A stretch of DNA of 64,000 nucleotides from Salipiger abyssi (GCF_001975705.1 NZ_CP015093.1:1488001-1552000); one strand, 5' to 3'; positions 1-8,633 are shown, counted from the first letter of the stretch. Program-made: numbers and translations. Notes: a model not told the origin generated them from the sequence alone.

Positions 1-1454
1 AGATAGACGTTGCCGGCCTCCAGGTCGGCCAGCTCTGCATCGGTCAGCAGGAAGCGGCCTTCATAGCTGCCCGATCCGTCGCCGTTGTCGCTCACGGTCA
101 GCGCGCGCAGCACACCGCCATTGGTGCCGGCGGCGCCGGTATGCAGATGGATCGCGTCGATCGGATTGCCCTCGGCGTCGACGCCCTCGGGGCTGACATC
201 CTGAAGGGTGCCGACATCCTCGAAGCTGCCCTCGACCACCAGGACATTGCCGTCGACGAACATGCTGAAGGCGCCGTTCGCCGCGCCATCGGCGACGTCA
301 TGCACCTGCTGGGCCTCGCTGGTCGCGACATTCAGCGCCCCGGTCACGGTGCCGACCGTTTCCAGCAACACCTCGTCATTGGCGGCATAGGCGCCAGAGA
401 CTGTCGCGTCGATGCTGTCCGGGTCGATGACACCGTTGTCGTCGAACTCGACGACCAGCCGGCCCAGATAGCTGTATTCGCCATCGGTGGACACGATCAC
501 CACCGGGTTGCCGTCGGCATCGGTGCCCATGACCGGGTATCCGCGATCCGCGGTGTCGCCGTCGAGCAGCGTGTCGGTTTCATCGGCCTGAAGGGTGTTC
601 GAGCCACCGGCGATGATGATGTCCACGCCGTGCAGCAACGTCGCCAGCTCTTCCTCCAGCGCGATCTGCTGAAGGTGCGAGGTGAGAATGATCTTGTTGA
701 CGCCCTCGGCGATCAGTGTGTCGATCACCGGCTGCAAGACAGCCGCCAGGGCCGCCATGTCGTTCACGCCGCCGGTGGTTTCCTGCGCGCCGCCGGTCGA
801 GGAGATGGTCTCGATCAGCTGCGTGGTGGCACCCACCACGCCGATGCGCTCGCCGTTCTCGACGATGATCGTCGAGGGCGCGATATCTGCCGTGGCGACA
901 CCTGCGGCCAGATCCGCCGCGCTTTCGTTATAGCTGTCCGAGGTCAGGATCTCCGAGGTGAAGGCCCCGCCCAGCGCACCGTCAGCGCTGAAATCAATAT
1001 TCGAGGTGAGATAGGGGAAGGTCGCGCCGATCCATTCGATCACGCCGTCGCCGCCCTCGGACTGGATGATCTCGGAAAATGCCGTGGTACCCGGATCGAA
1101 CTCGTGGTTGCCGACAGCGGAGGCATCGAAGCCGATCACGTTCATGATCGAGATATCGACCCGCCCGGCACCGCGCCCGGCATCAATGGTCAGACCCTGC
1201 GCCGCGAGATCCTCGCCCAGCAGCTCCTGATAATAACGCCCGAGGGCCGCGCTCAGCGTCCCGCCCATCGAGAAATCCGCAGCCGTGGAAAAGAACGGAC
1301 CCGGAATGTAGTTGTCGCCCGCCGAAATGGTGATCGAGTTGGCAAAGGTTCCGTCCAGTGCGTCTTCGATCGCGGCAAAGGTCGCGGCGCGGCCCAGGGC
1401 CTCGACACCGCCCTCGAGATCGTTGGCGTGGAGCAGCTGCAAAGTATAGGTCAT
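1..1454 (-). CDS. Metallophosphatase/5'-nucleotidase-like protein with CHRD domain (3' end outside window)
   Basis: The reading frame is open from an ATG at 1454 to the left edge, so the C-terminus is missing. A GAGGAC ribosome site lies just upstream. The N-terminus shows calcineurin-type metallophosphatase motifs in order: LLHANDLEGG, SAGDNYIPGPFFS, VGNHEFDPG and ILTSHLQQ. The usual late GGHSHT motif is replaced by AGGSNTLQ, as in some alkaline-phosphatase-like relatives of UshA. From about residue 390 the sequence (IHLHTGAAGTNGGV and a following SYEGRFLLTDAELADLEAG) looks like a CHRD domain. No N-terminal signal peptide is visible. That is usual for proteins of this type exported by type I secretion, but the C-terminal signal would lie outside the window. 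A role in releasing phosphate from nucleotides or phosphoesters is inferred. Confidence 0.8.
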   Translation of the reverse strand, partial: MTYTLQLLHANDLEGGVEALGRAATFAAIEDALDGTFANSITISAGDNYIPGPFFSTAADFSMGGTLSAALGRYYQELLGEDLAAQGLTIDAGRGAGRVDISIMNVIGFDASAVGNHEFDPGTTAFSEIIQSEGGDGVIEWIGATFPYLTSNIDFSADGALGGAFTSEILTSDSYNESAADLAAGVATADIAPSTIIVENGERIGVVGATTQLIETISSTGGAQETTGGVNDMAALAAVLQPVIDTLIAEGVNKIILTSHLQQIALEEELATLLHGVDIIIAGGSNTLQADETDTLLDGDTADRGYPVMGTDADGNPVVIVSTDGEYSYLGRLVVEFDDNGVIDPDSIDATVSGAYAANDEVLLETVGTVTGALNVATSEAQQVHDVADGAANGAFSMFVDGNVLVVEGSFEDVGTLQDVSPEGVDAEGNPIDAIHLHTGAAGTNGGVLRALTVSDNGDGSGSYEGRFLLTDAELADLEAGNVY

Positions 1455-1722
1455 TCTAGAGGTCCTCGGAGAAAACAGTCGCGCGAACCGCTAGCAACCG
1501 GATGTAAACGTTTCTTAACTTCCGGATGCGACCTTTGTGACATGACGCGGGGCACCCGCCATGCCGGCCCGGCCCGCGCGGGGATCGCCCTACGCAAGCA
1601 CGGGTGCCACAGCCGCCGCGATCCGCTGCACAGGCATGCAGGCGGCGCCTGAGAGCCGAGAAAGCGCTCCGTTTCGTGCCAGACTCTTGATTTGCGGCGG
1701 CAACGAGCGCAGCTTATCCAGT

Positions 1723-2064
1723 ATGAACAGCCTTACTCCTTTTCCGGGGCGCGGGGGCGCGAGCGACGTCGTTGCCTTTCACCGGACTGAGCTGAACGTC
1801 ATCCTGTCGCTCTACGGCCGCATGGTCGCGGCCGGGGAATGGCGCGATTACGGAATTTCCTCGCTGCGCGACGTGGCGGTGTTCTCTGTCTTCCGGCGCA
1901 CCGCCGAAAACCCGCTCTACCGTATCGAGAAACGCCCCAAGCTGCGCAGCAGGCAGGGCGAATACGCGGTGATCGGCATGGACGGGCAGGTGCTGAAACG
2001 CGGCCACGATCTGCGCACCGTGCTGCGCGTGCTGGAACGCAAGCTGATCCGCCCCGTCGACTGA
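1723..2064 (+). CDS. DUF2794 family protein
   Basis: This 113-residue protein begins MNSLTPFPGRGGASDVVAFH. It matches the compact DUF2794 family found across alphaproteobacteria, with a conserved core around FHRTELNVILSLYGRMVAAG and ending in TVLRVLERKLIRPVD. The frame is open further upstream to 1561, but that extension is low-complexity and lacks family similarity, so the internal ATG at 1723 is chosen. The function of the family is unknown. There is no signal peptide or membrane segment, so it is probably cytoplasmic. It stands alone, convergent with the ureohydrolase gene, 15 bases away. Confidence 0.85.
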   Translation: MNSLTPFPGRGGASDVVAFHRTELNVILSLYGRMVAAGEWRDYGISSLRDVAVFSVFRRTAENPLYRIEKRPKLRSRQGEYAVIGMDGQVLKRGHDLRTVLRVLERKLIRPVD

Positions 2065-2079
2065 ACCTTCCGCGCGGGC

Positions 2080-3048
2080 TCAGGCCGCTGCTTTAGATCC
2101 GATCATCGCGCAAAGCAGCTCGAACATGATCGAGACCCCCAGAAAGGCGGTGCCGCCGCTGGCGTCGAATGGCGGCGAGACCTCGACCAGATCGGCGCCG
2201 GCGATGTCGAGCCCGTCGAGCTCGCGCACCACCTGCAACGCCTGATAGCTGTTCGGCCCGCCAACCTCGGGCGTGCCGGTGCCGGGCGCAAAGGTCGGGT
2301 CGACAAAGTCGATATCGTAGCTGACGTAACAGGGCTCGGATCCGACGATATCGCGCGCCTCGGCCATCACATCGGCCACGCCGCGGGCGTGGAATTCCTC
2401 GATCGGCACGATGCGGATGCCGTTGGCGGCGGCGAAATCGCGGTCCTCGCGGTCGTACATACTGCCCCGGATGCCGATCTGCACCACCCGCTTGGGATCC
2501 AGCAGCCCCTCCTCCACCGCGCGGCGGAACGGCGTGCCGTGGGTATACATCGTGCCGCCGAAATAGGAGTTGTAGAGATCGGTATGGCTGTCGAAATGCA
2601 CCATGCCCAGCGGCTCCTCGCGCGCCAGAGCACGCAGCACCGGCAGCGAGGTTAGGTGATCTCCGCCCGCTGTCAGGGGCCGCGTGCCGTTGCGCACCAG
2701 CTTGCCGTAGAACGCGGTGATCCGCTCCATGCTGTCGAGAATATCCGCCGGGTTCGGCCCGACATCGCCGAGATCGGCGCAGGCCTTCGTCTCGAAGGGG
2801 CGCAGCCCGGTCACCGGATGCTCGGCACGAATCATTGTCGAGGCATCGCGGAGCTGGCGCGGTCCGTGACGCGGACCGGGGCGGTTGGTGGTGCCGCTGT
2901 CCCAGGGCACGCCGGCGATGCCGATCTCCACCTCCTTGAAGCGCTCATGCTCGGGCGGCAGCAGCGGCAGCCGCATGAAGCTCGGCACCCCCGCATAGCG
3001 CGGCAGCTCAAAGCCGGAGATCGGGTGAAAGAAGGGATCGGTGGTCAT
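2080..3048 (-). CDS. Ureohydrolase (agmatinase/guanidinobutyrase-like)
   Basis: The 322-residue protein carries the metal-binding signatures of the arginase/agmatinase superfamily: GGDHLTS, HFDSHTDLYNSYFGG, SYDIDFVDPTFAPGTGTPE and EVSPPFD. These enzymes use two Mn (sometimes Ni) ions to release urea from guanidino compounds. The protein is closer in feel to agmatinase, guanidinobutyrase and guanidinopropionase than to arginase, but the substrate cannot be fixed from sequence alone. Two ATGs compete. The one at 3048 is preferred because an AAGG site lies nine bases upstream, whereas it abuts the ATG at 3057. The open frame runs far upstream, but that part is a shadow of the DUF599 gene. Confidence 0.85.
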   Translation of the reverse strand: MTTDPFFHPISGFELPRYAGVPSFMRLPLLPPEHERFKEVEIGIAGVPWDSGTTNRPGPRHGPRQLRDASTMIRAEHPVTGLRPFETKACADLGDVGPNPADILDSMERITAFYGKLVRNGTRPLTAGGDHLTSLPVLRALAREEPLGMVHFDSHTDLYNSYFGGTMYTHGTPFRRAVEEGLLDPKRVVQIGIRGSMYDREDRDFAAANGIRIVPIEEFHARGVADVMAEARDIVGSEPCYVSYDIDFVDPTFAPGTGTPEVGGPNSYQALQVVRELDGLDIAGADLVEVSPPFDASGGTAFLGVSIMFELLCAMIGSKAAA

Positions 3049-3125
3049 GGCGGGCATCCTTGCAAGGCGGCTCCTGACGAGAGCAAAGCTTTTGCCACGG
3101 ATTTGCAAGCGCTTTGCCCGGGCGT

Positions 3126-3827
3126 TCAGCCCTCTGCGTCGGTTTCCATCAGCACCGCACGCGACTGCGATGCGAATTCGCGGCGCAGAATCACCACCAG
3201 CGTGACCAGCGTCGCCGCGATCAGCGCCTCGGCGCCGACCAGCCAGGCCGCCGAGGCGATGCCGAAATAGACCACCCGCAACCCGCGATTGTAGCTGCGC
3301 GCGGCAAAGATATTGAGCTCGGCAGCCTTGGCGGCGCGGGCATAGGCGGTCTCGGTCGGCTCGTTGGGCACCGCCCCCATCATCACCGAGCAATAGCCGA
3401 AAAGCCGGTTCGACCAGACGAATTTCAGAAAGGCGTTGGCGGCGAAGAGCAGCGTCAGCATGAGCTTGACCTCCCAGACCACCACCGGCGCATCGCCCGC
3501 CGCCAGATCCCCCGCCACGCCGCGCAGCTGATCGGCATTGCCCAGCAGCGCAAAGATGCCGCCGATGGCGATCATCGAGGCGGAGGCGAAGAAGGCGGTG
3601 CTCTGGCGCAGCGAGGCGACGATCTGCGCATCGAAGATGCACGGCTGGCGGGTGACGAATTCGCGCATCCAGGCGCGCCGATAATTCGCCATCAGCCGCG
3701 AGACCGAGGGTCGTTTCGCCAGCGGATTCTCGACCACGAAGGAGCAGCCAAGCCAGCTTATCGCCAGCAGCACCGTCGCCACTAGGTCGAGTGGCGTGAA
3801 ATAGCCCAGCTGATCGAGCCAGACCAT
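3126..3827 (-). CDS. DUF599 family membrane protein
   Basis: This 233-residue integral membrane protein has about four hydrophobic helices (near residues 12-30, 75-95, 120-140 and 190-215). The block ANYRRAWMREFVTRQPCIFD followed by RQSTAFFASASMIAIGG is characteristic of DUF599, a family of unknown function. It lies four bases downstream of the HemJ-like gene on the same strand, so the two are very probably co-transcribed. No catalytic motif is recognised. Confidence 0.8.
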   Translation of the reverse strand: MVWLDQLGYFTPLDLVATVLLAISWLGCSFVVENPLAKRPSVSRLMANYRRAWMREFVTRQPCIFDAQIVASLRQSTAFFASASMIAIGGIFALLGNADQLRGVAGDLAAGDAPVVVWEVKLMLTLLFAANAFLKFVWSNRLFGYCSVMMGAVPNEPTETAYARAAKAAELNIFAARSYNRGLRVVYFGIASAAWLVGAEALIAATLVTLVVILRREFASQSRAVLMETDAEG

Positions 3828-3831
3828 CGGC

Positions 3832-4242
3832 TCAGAACGGCTTGACCACCACGACCCAGAGGACCGCGATGACGCCGAGCACGCTGATTTCGTTGAAGAT
3901 GCGCAGGAAGAGCTCGGATTCCCGGAAGATCCCGCGCCGGGCCCGCATCACCATCCGGCCGGTCCAGACGTAATGCACAGCCAGAAGCGCCACCAGCGCG
4001 ATCTTGAGATGCACCCAGCCGGCCCAATCCCAGAACCAGCCGAGCCACAGCCCGGTGATCACCGCGATCACCGCCAGCCCGGCGGAGAACCGATAAAGCC
4101 GGATCGTCAGGTCGCCCAGCGGGCCGAACTCGTCCAGCCGCGTGTATTCGCGCTTCCAGTAGATCAGCGCGCGCGGCACGGCGAAGATGGAGGTCATCCA
4201 GCCCATGACGCAGAGAATATGAATGATCTTAACCCAGTCCAT
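3832..4242 (-). CDS. HemJ/CopD-like membrane protein (UPF0093 type)
   Basis: The 136-residue protein has four predicted membrane helices and resembles the HemJ/UPF0093 family. It shows KIIHILCVMGWM at the N-terminus, GWVHLKIALVALL in the middle and LRIFNEISVLGVIAVLW near the end. In characterised HemJ proteins, which oxidise protoporphyrinogen IX in haem synthesis, the equivalent His and the Lys of the HxK segment are important, and both are present here. At 136 residues it is slightly short, and many alphaproteobacteria carry more than one such gene. Protoporphyrinogen oxidase activity is therefore possible but not certain. It is the first gene of a two-gene unit with the DUF599 gene. Confidence 0.7.
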   Translation of the reverse strand: MDWVKIIHILCVMGWMTSIFAVPRALIYWKREYTRLDEFGPLGDLTIRLYRFSAGLAVIAVITGLWLGWFWDWAGWVHLKIALVALLAVHYVWTGRMVMRARRGIFRESELFLRIFNEISVLGVIAVLWVVVVKPF

Positions 4243-4321
4243 GCGCCAGTAGTGCTATCTTTTCGCGGCAAGACGCAAGGCGGCGCGGGCGCGCAGGGGA
4301 AAAGCTCTGGCATCCGGGCAT

Positions 4322-4346
4322 AATTGGTTATATGATTTTACCAATT
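4322..4346. promoter_or_regulatory. Candidate GntR/FadR-type operator upstream of glcD
   Basis: A perfect 7-base inverted repeat, AATTGGT and ACCAATT, is separated by 11 AT-rich bases and sits directly before the AGGGAGG ribosome site of glcD. TTGGT/ACCAA half-sites are typical of FadR-subfamily regulators such as PdhR, LldR and GlcC, though these normally have a spacer of about three bases. Binding of a glycolate- or lactate-responsive repressor is inferred. No such regulator is encoded nearby. Confidence 0.5.
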
Positions 4347-4365
4347 TCGCAGGGAGGGCCATCCG

Positions 4366-5808
4366 ATGCAGATGCCGGAACCGGATACGCGTGTGCTGTC
4401 GCGCAAGGCGCAGATCGTGGCGCGGCTGCGCGCCGTGCTGCCGGATGACGCGGTGATCGAAGACCCCGCCGAGACCCGCGCCTATGAATGCGACGCGCTC
4501 ACCGCCTATCGCTGCCCGCCGCTCTGCGCCGTGCTGCCTGCCAGCACCGAAGAGGTCTCGGCGGTGCTGACGATCTGCCATGAAGAGGGCGTGCCGGTGG
4601 TGCCGCGCGGCTCGGGCACCTCTCTGGCCGGCGGCGCGCTGCCGACGGCGGATTCGGTGATCCTGGGCGTGGCGCGGATGAACGAGGTGCTGGAGACCGA
4701 TTACGCCAACCGCTTCATCCGGGTGCAGACCGGGCGCACGAATCTCTCGGTCAGCGGCGCCGTCGAGGAGGAGGAATTCTTCTACGCCCCCGACCCTTCG
4801 TCGCAGCTTGCCTGTGCCATCGCCGGCAATATCGCGATGAATTCCGGCGGTGCGCATTGCCTGAAATACGGCGTCACGACCAACAACCTGCTGGGCGTCA
4901 CCATGGTGCTGATGGACGGCACGGTGATCGAGCTGGGCGGCGCGCATCTGGATGCCGGCGGGCTCGACCTGCTGGGCGTGGTCTGCGGCTCCGAAGGCCA
5001 GCTCGGCGTGGTGACCGAGGCGACCCTGCGCATCCTGCGCAAGCCCGAGGGCGCGCGCCCGGTGCTGATGGGCTTCGGCTCGAACGAAGTGGCCGGCGAA
5101 TGCGTGTCGGACATCATCAAGGCCGGCGTGCTGCCGGTGGCGATCGAATTCATGGACCGCCCCTGTATCGAGGCCTGCGAGGCCTTTGCCCATGCCGGCT
5201 ATCCAGATTGCGAAGCGCTGCTGATCGTCGAGGTCGAGGGCTCGGAGGCCGAGATCGCCGAGCAGCTCGGGCTGATCCTGCAAATCGCCCGCCGCCACGA
5301 TCCGGTGGAGCTGCGCGAGGCGCAGGATGCCGACGAGGCGGCGCGGATCTGGCTCGGCCGCAAGAGCGCCTTTGGCGCCATGGGGCAGATCAACGATTAC
5401 ATGTGCCTCGACGGCACGATCCCGGTCTCGGCGCTGCCGCTTGTGCTGCGGCGCATCGGCGAGATGTCGGCGGAATTCGGGCTGGGCGTGGCCAATGTGT
5501 TCCACGCCGGCGACGGCAATATGCACCCGCTGATCCTCTTTGACGCCAACAAACCCGGCGATCTCGAGCTCTGCGAGCGCTTCGGTGCCGAAATCCTCAA
5601 GCTTTGTGTCGAGGTCGGCGGCTGCCTGACCGGCGAGCACGGGGTGGGGATCGAAAAGCGCGACCTGATGACCGTGCAATACGGCGCGGCGGATCTGGAG
5701 GTGCAGATGGCGGTCAAGGACGTGTTCGACCCCGAATGGCTGCTGAACCCCGCCAAGGTGTTTCCGCTGGACGTGTCGGCGGCGCGGCGCGTGGTGGCGG
5801 CGGAGTGA
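4366..5808 (+). CDS. glcD: Glycolate oxidase, FAD-binding subunit GlcD
   Basis: This 480-residue flavoprotein of the GlcD/D-lactate dehydrogenase family oxidises glycolate to glyoxylate together with GlcE and GlcF. The PCMH-type FAD domain shows VPRGSGTSLAGGALPT and NSGGAHCLKYGVTTNNLLG. The C-terminal FAD-oxidase domain shows VFHAGDGNMHPLILFD and GEHGVGIEKRDLM. Its length fits the family. The ATG has a strong AGGGAGG site eight bases upstream. It is the first gene of an operon with glcE, a small membrane protein gene and glcF. Confidence 0.95.
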   Translation: MQMPEPDTRVLSRKAQIVARLRAVLPDDAVIEDPAETRAYECDALTAYRCPPLCAVLPASTEEVSAVLTICHEEGVPVVPRGSGTSLAGGALPTADSVILGVARMNEVLETDYANRFIRVQTGRTNLSVSGAVEEEEFFYAPDPSSQLACAIAGNIAMNSGGAHCLKYGVTTNNLLGVTMVLMDGTVIELGGAHLDAGGLDLLGVVCGSEGQLGVVTEATLRILRKPEGARPVLMGFGSNEVAGECVSDIIKAGVLPVAIEFMDRPCIEACEAFAHAGYPDCEALLIVEVEGSEAEIAEQLGLILQIARRHDPVELREAQDADEAARIWLGRKSAFGAMGQINDYMCLDGTIPVSALPLVLRRIGEMSAEFGLGVANVFHAGDGNMHPLILFDANKPGDLELCERFGAEILKLCVEVGGCLTGEHGVGIEKRDLMTVQYGAADLEVQMAVKDVFDPEWLLNPAKVFPLDVSAARRVVAAE

Positions 5809-5850
5809 GATTTGGGGCGCTGCCCCGTCCCGGCCGGGGGCCGGGACTCC

Positions 5851-5875
5851 CCGGGATATTTAGAGCCAATGGAAA
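5851..5875 (+). repeat. Short dispersed repeat, copy 1 (between glcD and glcE)
   Basis: The segment reads CCGGGATATTTAGAGCCAAT and continues into GGAAAC. It belongs to a loose family of GGGAGTATTT...AAAGATGAA-like elements, with two other copies in this window at 16111-16142 and 21835-21859. Such elements are abundant between genes in Rhodobacteraceae, as far as I know. A GC-rich inverted stretch (GGCCGGGGGCCGGG) lies just before it. Function unknown. Confidence 0.4.
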
Positions 5876-5878
5876 CAC

Positions 5879-6988
5879 ATGAGACCTGAGACAGAGGCAG
5901 AGCTGGCCGAGACGATCAAGGCGGCATCGGGGCCGTTGCGGCTGCGCGGCGGCGGCACGCGGGCCGTCGGGCGGAGCACCGGCGAGGTGCTGGAAACCGG
6001 CGGGCTGTCGGGCATCGTGCTTTACGAGCCGGGCGCGCTGACGCTGGTTGCCAGGGCCGGCACGCCGCTGGCCGAGATCGAGGCGGCGCTGGAGGCCGAG
6101 GGCCAGCGCCTGCCCTTCGAGCCGATGGATCACCGCGGGCTGCTTGGCACGACAGGCGCGCCGACCGTGGGCGGCATGGCGGCGGCGAATGCATCGGGGC
6201 CCCGCCGAGTGCAGGCCGGCGCCTGCCGGGATTACATGCTGGGCGTGCGCTTTGTCGACGGCGCAGGCCAGATCCTGCGCAATGGCGGGCGGGTGATGAA
6301 GAACGTCACCGGCTACGATCTGGTCAAGCTCATGGCCGGAAGCTGGGGCACGCTGGGGGTGCTGACGGAGGTCGCCTTCAAGGTGCTGCCGAAGCCCGAG
6401 GCGGTGGCGAGCGTGCTGCTGGACGGGCTGACGCAAGAGGCGGCCCCCGACGCGATGGCGCGGGCACTGGGATCGCCCTTCGACATTTCCGGCGCGGCGC
6501 ATCTGCCCGAGGGCCCGGAGGGCACGCCGTTGACGCTGCTGCGGGTCGAGGGCTTTGCCGAGTCGGTTGCCTATCGCGCCGAGCGGCTGCGCGATCTCTT
6601 CGCCGGCAGCGCGGTGCGGATCGAGACCGACCCGAAGCGCAACGCCGCGCTCTGGCGCGATATCCGCGACGTGGCGCCGTTTCATACCCGCGCCGGCGAT
6701 GTCTGGCGGATCTCCTGCAAACCTTCGGACGGGCCGGAACTGGCGGCGCGGCTCGGGGCGGAGGCCACGCTCTTCGACTGGGGCGGCGGGCTGATCTGGG
6801 CGCTGCTGCCCGAGGGCAGCGATGCCCGAGCCCGGCTGGGCACCTTCGGCGGCCATGCCACAAGGGTGCGCGGCGAGGGCGAAAGCCCGGTCTTCCAGCC
6901 CGAACCGGCACCGGTGGCGGCGCTGAGCCGGGGCCTGCGCGCACGGTTCGACCCGCGGGGCGTTCTGAACCCGGGGCTCATGGCATGA
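5879..6988 (+). CDS. glcE: Glycolate oxidase, FAD-binding subunit GlcE
   Basis: The 369-residue protein is a shortened relative of GlcD carrying the PCMH FAD-binding fold. It shows LRLRGGGTRAVGR near the N-terminus, the central block TGAPTVGGMAAANASGPRR, then GRVMKNVTGYDLVKLMAGSWGTLG, and ends in RFDPRGVLNPGL, the typical C-terminus of GlcE. It is the second FAD subunit of the membrane-associated glycolate oxidase. The gene overlaps the next one by four bases (ATGA), which points to translational coupling. Confidence 0.93.
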   Translation: MRPETEAELAETIKAASGPLRLRGGGTRAVGRSTGEVLETGGLSGIVLYEPGALTLVARAGTPLAEIEAALEAEGQRLPFEPMDHRGLLGTTGAPTVGGMAAANASGPRRVQAGACRDYMLGVRFVDGAGQILRNGGRVMKNVTGYDLVKLMAGSWGTLGVLTEVAFKVLPKPEAVASVLLDGLTQEAAPDAMARALGSPFDISGAAHLPEGPEGTPLTLLRVEGFAESVAYRAERLRDLFAGSAVRIETDPKRNAALWRDIRDVAPFHTRAGDVWRISCKPSDGPELAARLGAEATLFDWGGGLIWALLPEGSDARARLGTFGGHATRVRGEGESPVFQPEPAPVAALSRGLRARFDPRGVLNPGLMA

Positions 6989-7323
6989 CGCCGGAAACCC
7001 TCACCGTCTTCACCCTGTGTTTCGTCGCCGGGCCGCTGCTCTTTGCGCTGATTCTCCAGCTCGGCCAGTCGCTCGCCCTGCTGCTGTCGCTGGCGCTGGG
7101 GGTCGTGGCCGCGGCACTGGCGGCGATCTGGTTGCAGGCGGGCGGCATGCTCTTTGCCGCGCTCGCGCTGCTCTGGTTCGCCTGGGTGCTCGCCATCGCC
7201 ATGCTGGCGCTGACCCTGCACCGCCGCGCGCCCCAGCTGCGGCGCGGCGTCACCATCATCGGCCTGCTGGCCACCACCCTTCCCTGGTTCGGGCTCGCCA
7301 CCGCCCGGATGCTGATGTCCTGA
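6985..7323 (+). CDS. Small membrane protein within the glc operon
   Basis: This 112-residue hydrophobic protein has three to four predicted membrane helices. It starts in an ATGA overlap with the glcE stop and ends eight bases before glcF, so it is locked into the operon. I recognise no domain. Because glycolate oxidase donates electrons to the membrane quinone pool and GlcDEF have no clear membrane anchor, a role as membrane tether or accessory subunit is an attractive but unproven inference. Confidence 0.75.
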   Translation: MTPETLTVFTLCFVAGPLLFALILQLGQSLALLLSLALGVVAAALAAIWLQAGGMLFAALALLWFAWVLAIAMLALTLHRRAPQLRRGVTIIGLLATTLPWFGLATARMLMS

Positions 7324-7331
7324 GAGCCGAG

Positions 7332-8624
7332 ATGCAGACCAATTTCACCGAAGAGCAACTGCAAGAGCCCGGCATCGCGCGCGCCAACGAAATCCTGCGC
7401 GCCTGCGTGCATTGCGGCTTTTGCACCGCCACCTGCCCGACCTACCAGGTGCTGGGCGACGAGCTGGATTCCCCGCGCGGGCGCATCTACCTGATCAAGG
7501 ACATGCTGGAGAACGACCGCGATCCGGACGGGAAGACGGTCAAACATATCGACCGCTGCCTGAGCTGCCTCGCCTGCATGACCACCTGCCCCTCGGGCGT
7601 GCATTACATGCATCTGGTCGATCACGCCCGCGCCTATATCGAGAAACGCTATCAGCGCCCGTGGAGCGACCGCGCCCTGCGCTGGCTGCTCGCGCGGATC
7701 ATCCCCTATCCCGGGCGGTTCCGGCTGGCGCTGCTGGGCGCCAAGCTCGGCCAGCCATTCAGGCGGCTGATGCCCGATGCGCGGCTGCGCGCCATGCTCG
7801 ACATGGCGCCAAAGACCATCCCGCCGGTCAGCCGCAATGACGCCCCGCAGAGCTTTGCGCCCAGTGCGCCGCGCAAGAAGCGCGTGGCGCTGATGACCGG
7901 CTGCGCGCAGAAGGCGCTCAACACCGATATCAACGACGCCACGATCCGGCTGCTCACCCGGCTCGGCTGCGAGGTGGTGGTGGCCAAGGGCGCCGGCTGC
8001 TGCGGCGCGCTGACCCATCACATGGGCAAGGAAGACGACAGCCACGCCTCCGCCGCGAGCAATATCCGCGCCTGGTGTGACGAGATCGACGGCGAGGGGC
8101 TTGACGCCATCGTCATCAACACCAGCGGCTGTGGCACCACGGTGAAGGATTACGGCCATATGTTCCGCAACGAGCCGCTCGCCGCCGACGCGGCGCGGGT
8201 GTCCGGGCGCGCCATGGATATCAGCGAGCTGCTGATGACGCTGGAGCTGCCGGAGGGAGCCACCAAGAACACGCGCGTCGCCTATCACGCCGCCTGCTCG
8301 CTGCAACACGGGCAGAAGATCAAGACCCACCCCAAGACCCTGCTGAAACGTGCGGGGTTCGAGGTGGTGGAGCCCGCCGACAGCCATCTCTGCTGCGGCA
8401 GCGCCGGCACCTACAACCTGTTGCAGCCCGAGATCTCGGGGCAGCTCAAGACGCGCAAGATCCGCACGCTGGAGGCCAAGGCGCCGGACATCATCGCGGC
8501 CGGCAATATCGGCTGCATGATGCAGATCGGCTCTGGCACCGACGTGCCCGTGGTGCACACGGTCGAGCTGCTCGACTGGGCGACGGGCGGGCCGAAGCCG
8601 CGCGCGCTCGACGCGGCGGGATAA
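7332..8624 (+). CDS. glcF: Glycolate oxidase iron-sulfur subunit GlcF
   Basis: The 430-residue protein has two N-terminal 4Fe-4S motifs (CVHCGFCTATCP and CLSCLACMTTCP). Two CCG-type cysteine-rich domains follow, seen as GAGCCGALTHHMG and LCCGSAGTYNLLQP. This is the electron-transfer subunit of glycolate oxidase. The start at 7332 is chosen because upstream sequence in the same frame belongs to the preceding membrane gene read out of frame. A hairpin spans the stop codon (8610-8633). Confidence 0.95.
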   Translation: MQTNFTEEQLQEPGIARANEILRACVHCGFCTATCPTYQVLGDELDSPRGRIYLIKDMLENDRDPDGKTVKHIDRCLSCLACMTTCPSGVHYMHLVDHARAYIEKRYQRPWSDRALRWLLARIIPYPGRFRLALLGAKLGQPFRRLMPDARLRAMLDMAPKTIPPVSRNDAPQSFAPSAPRKKRVALMTGCAQKALNTDINDATIRLLTRLGCEVVVAKGAGCCGALTHHMGKEDDSHASAASNIRAWCDEIDGEGLDAIVINTSGCGTTVKDYGHMFRNEPLAADAARVSGRAMDISELLMTLELPEGATKNTRVAYHAACSLQHGQKIKTHPKTLLKRAGFEVVEPADSHLCCGSAGTYNLLQPEISGQLKTRKIRTLEAKAPDIIAAGNIGCMMQIGSGTDVPVVHTVELLDWATGGPKPRALDAAG

Positions 8625-8633
8625 CGCCGCGTC
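8610..8633 (+). terminator. Candidate terminator at the end of the glc operon
   Basis: GACGCGGCG and CGCCGCGTC form a perfect 9-bp stem around a 6-base loop that contains the glcF stop codon. No T-run follows, so it may act as a weak or factor-assisted terminator or as an mRNA 3' stabiliser. Confidence 0.4.

Noticed and set aside
1526..1542. Possible Pho box upstream of the metallophosphatase (TGTCAC then TCGCAT, 11 bases apart on the minus strand)
   Set aside because: The second half-site matches TGTCAT at only four of six positions, and no second pair of repeats is present, so the match is too weak to annotate.
2080..3642. A 520-residue version of the ureohydrolase
   Set aside because: The first 190 or so residues are an out-of-frame reading of the DUF599 gene. 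A proper ribosome site lies before the internal ATG at 3048.
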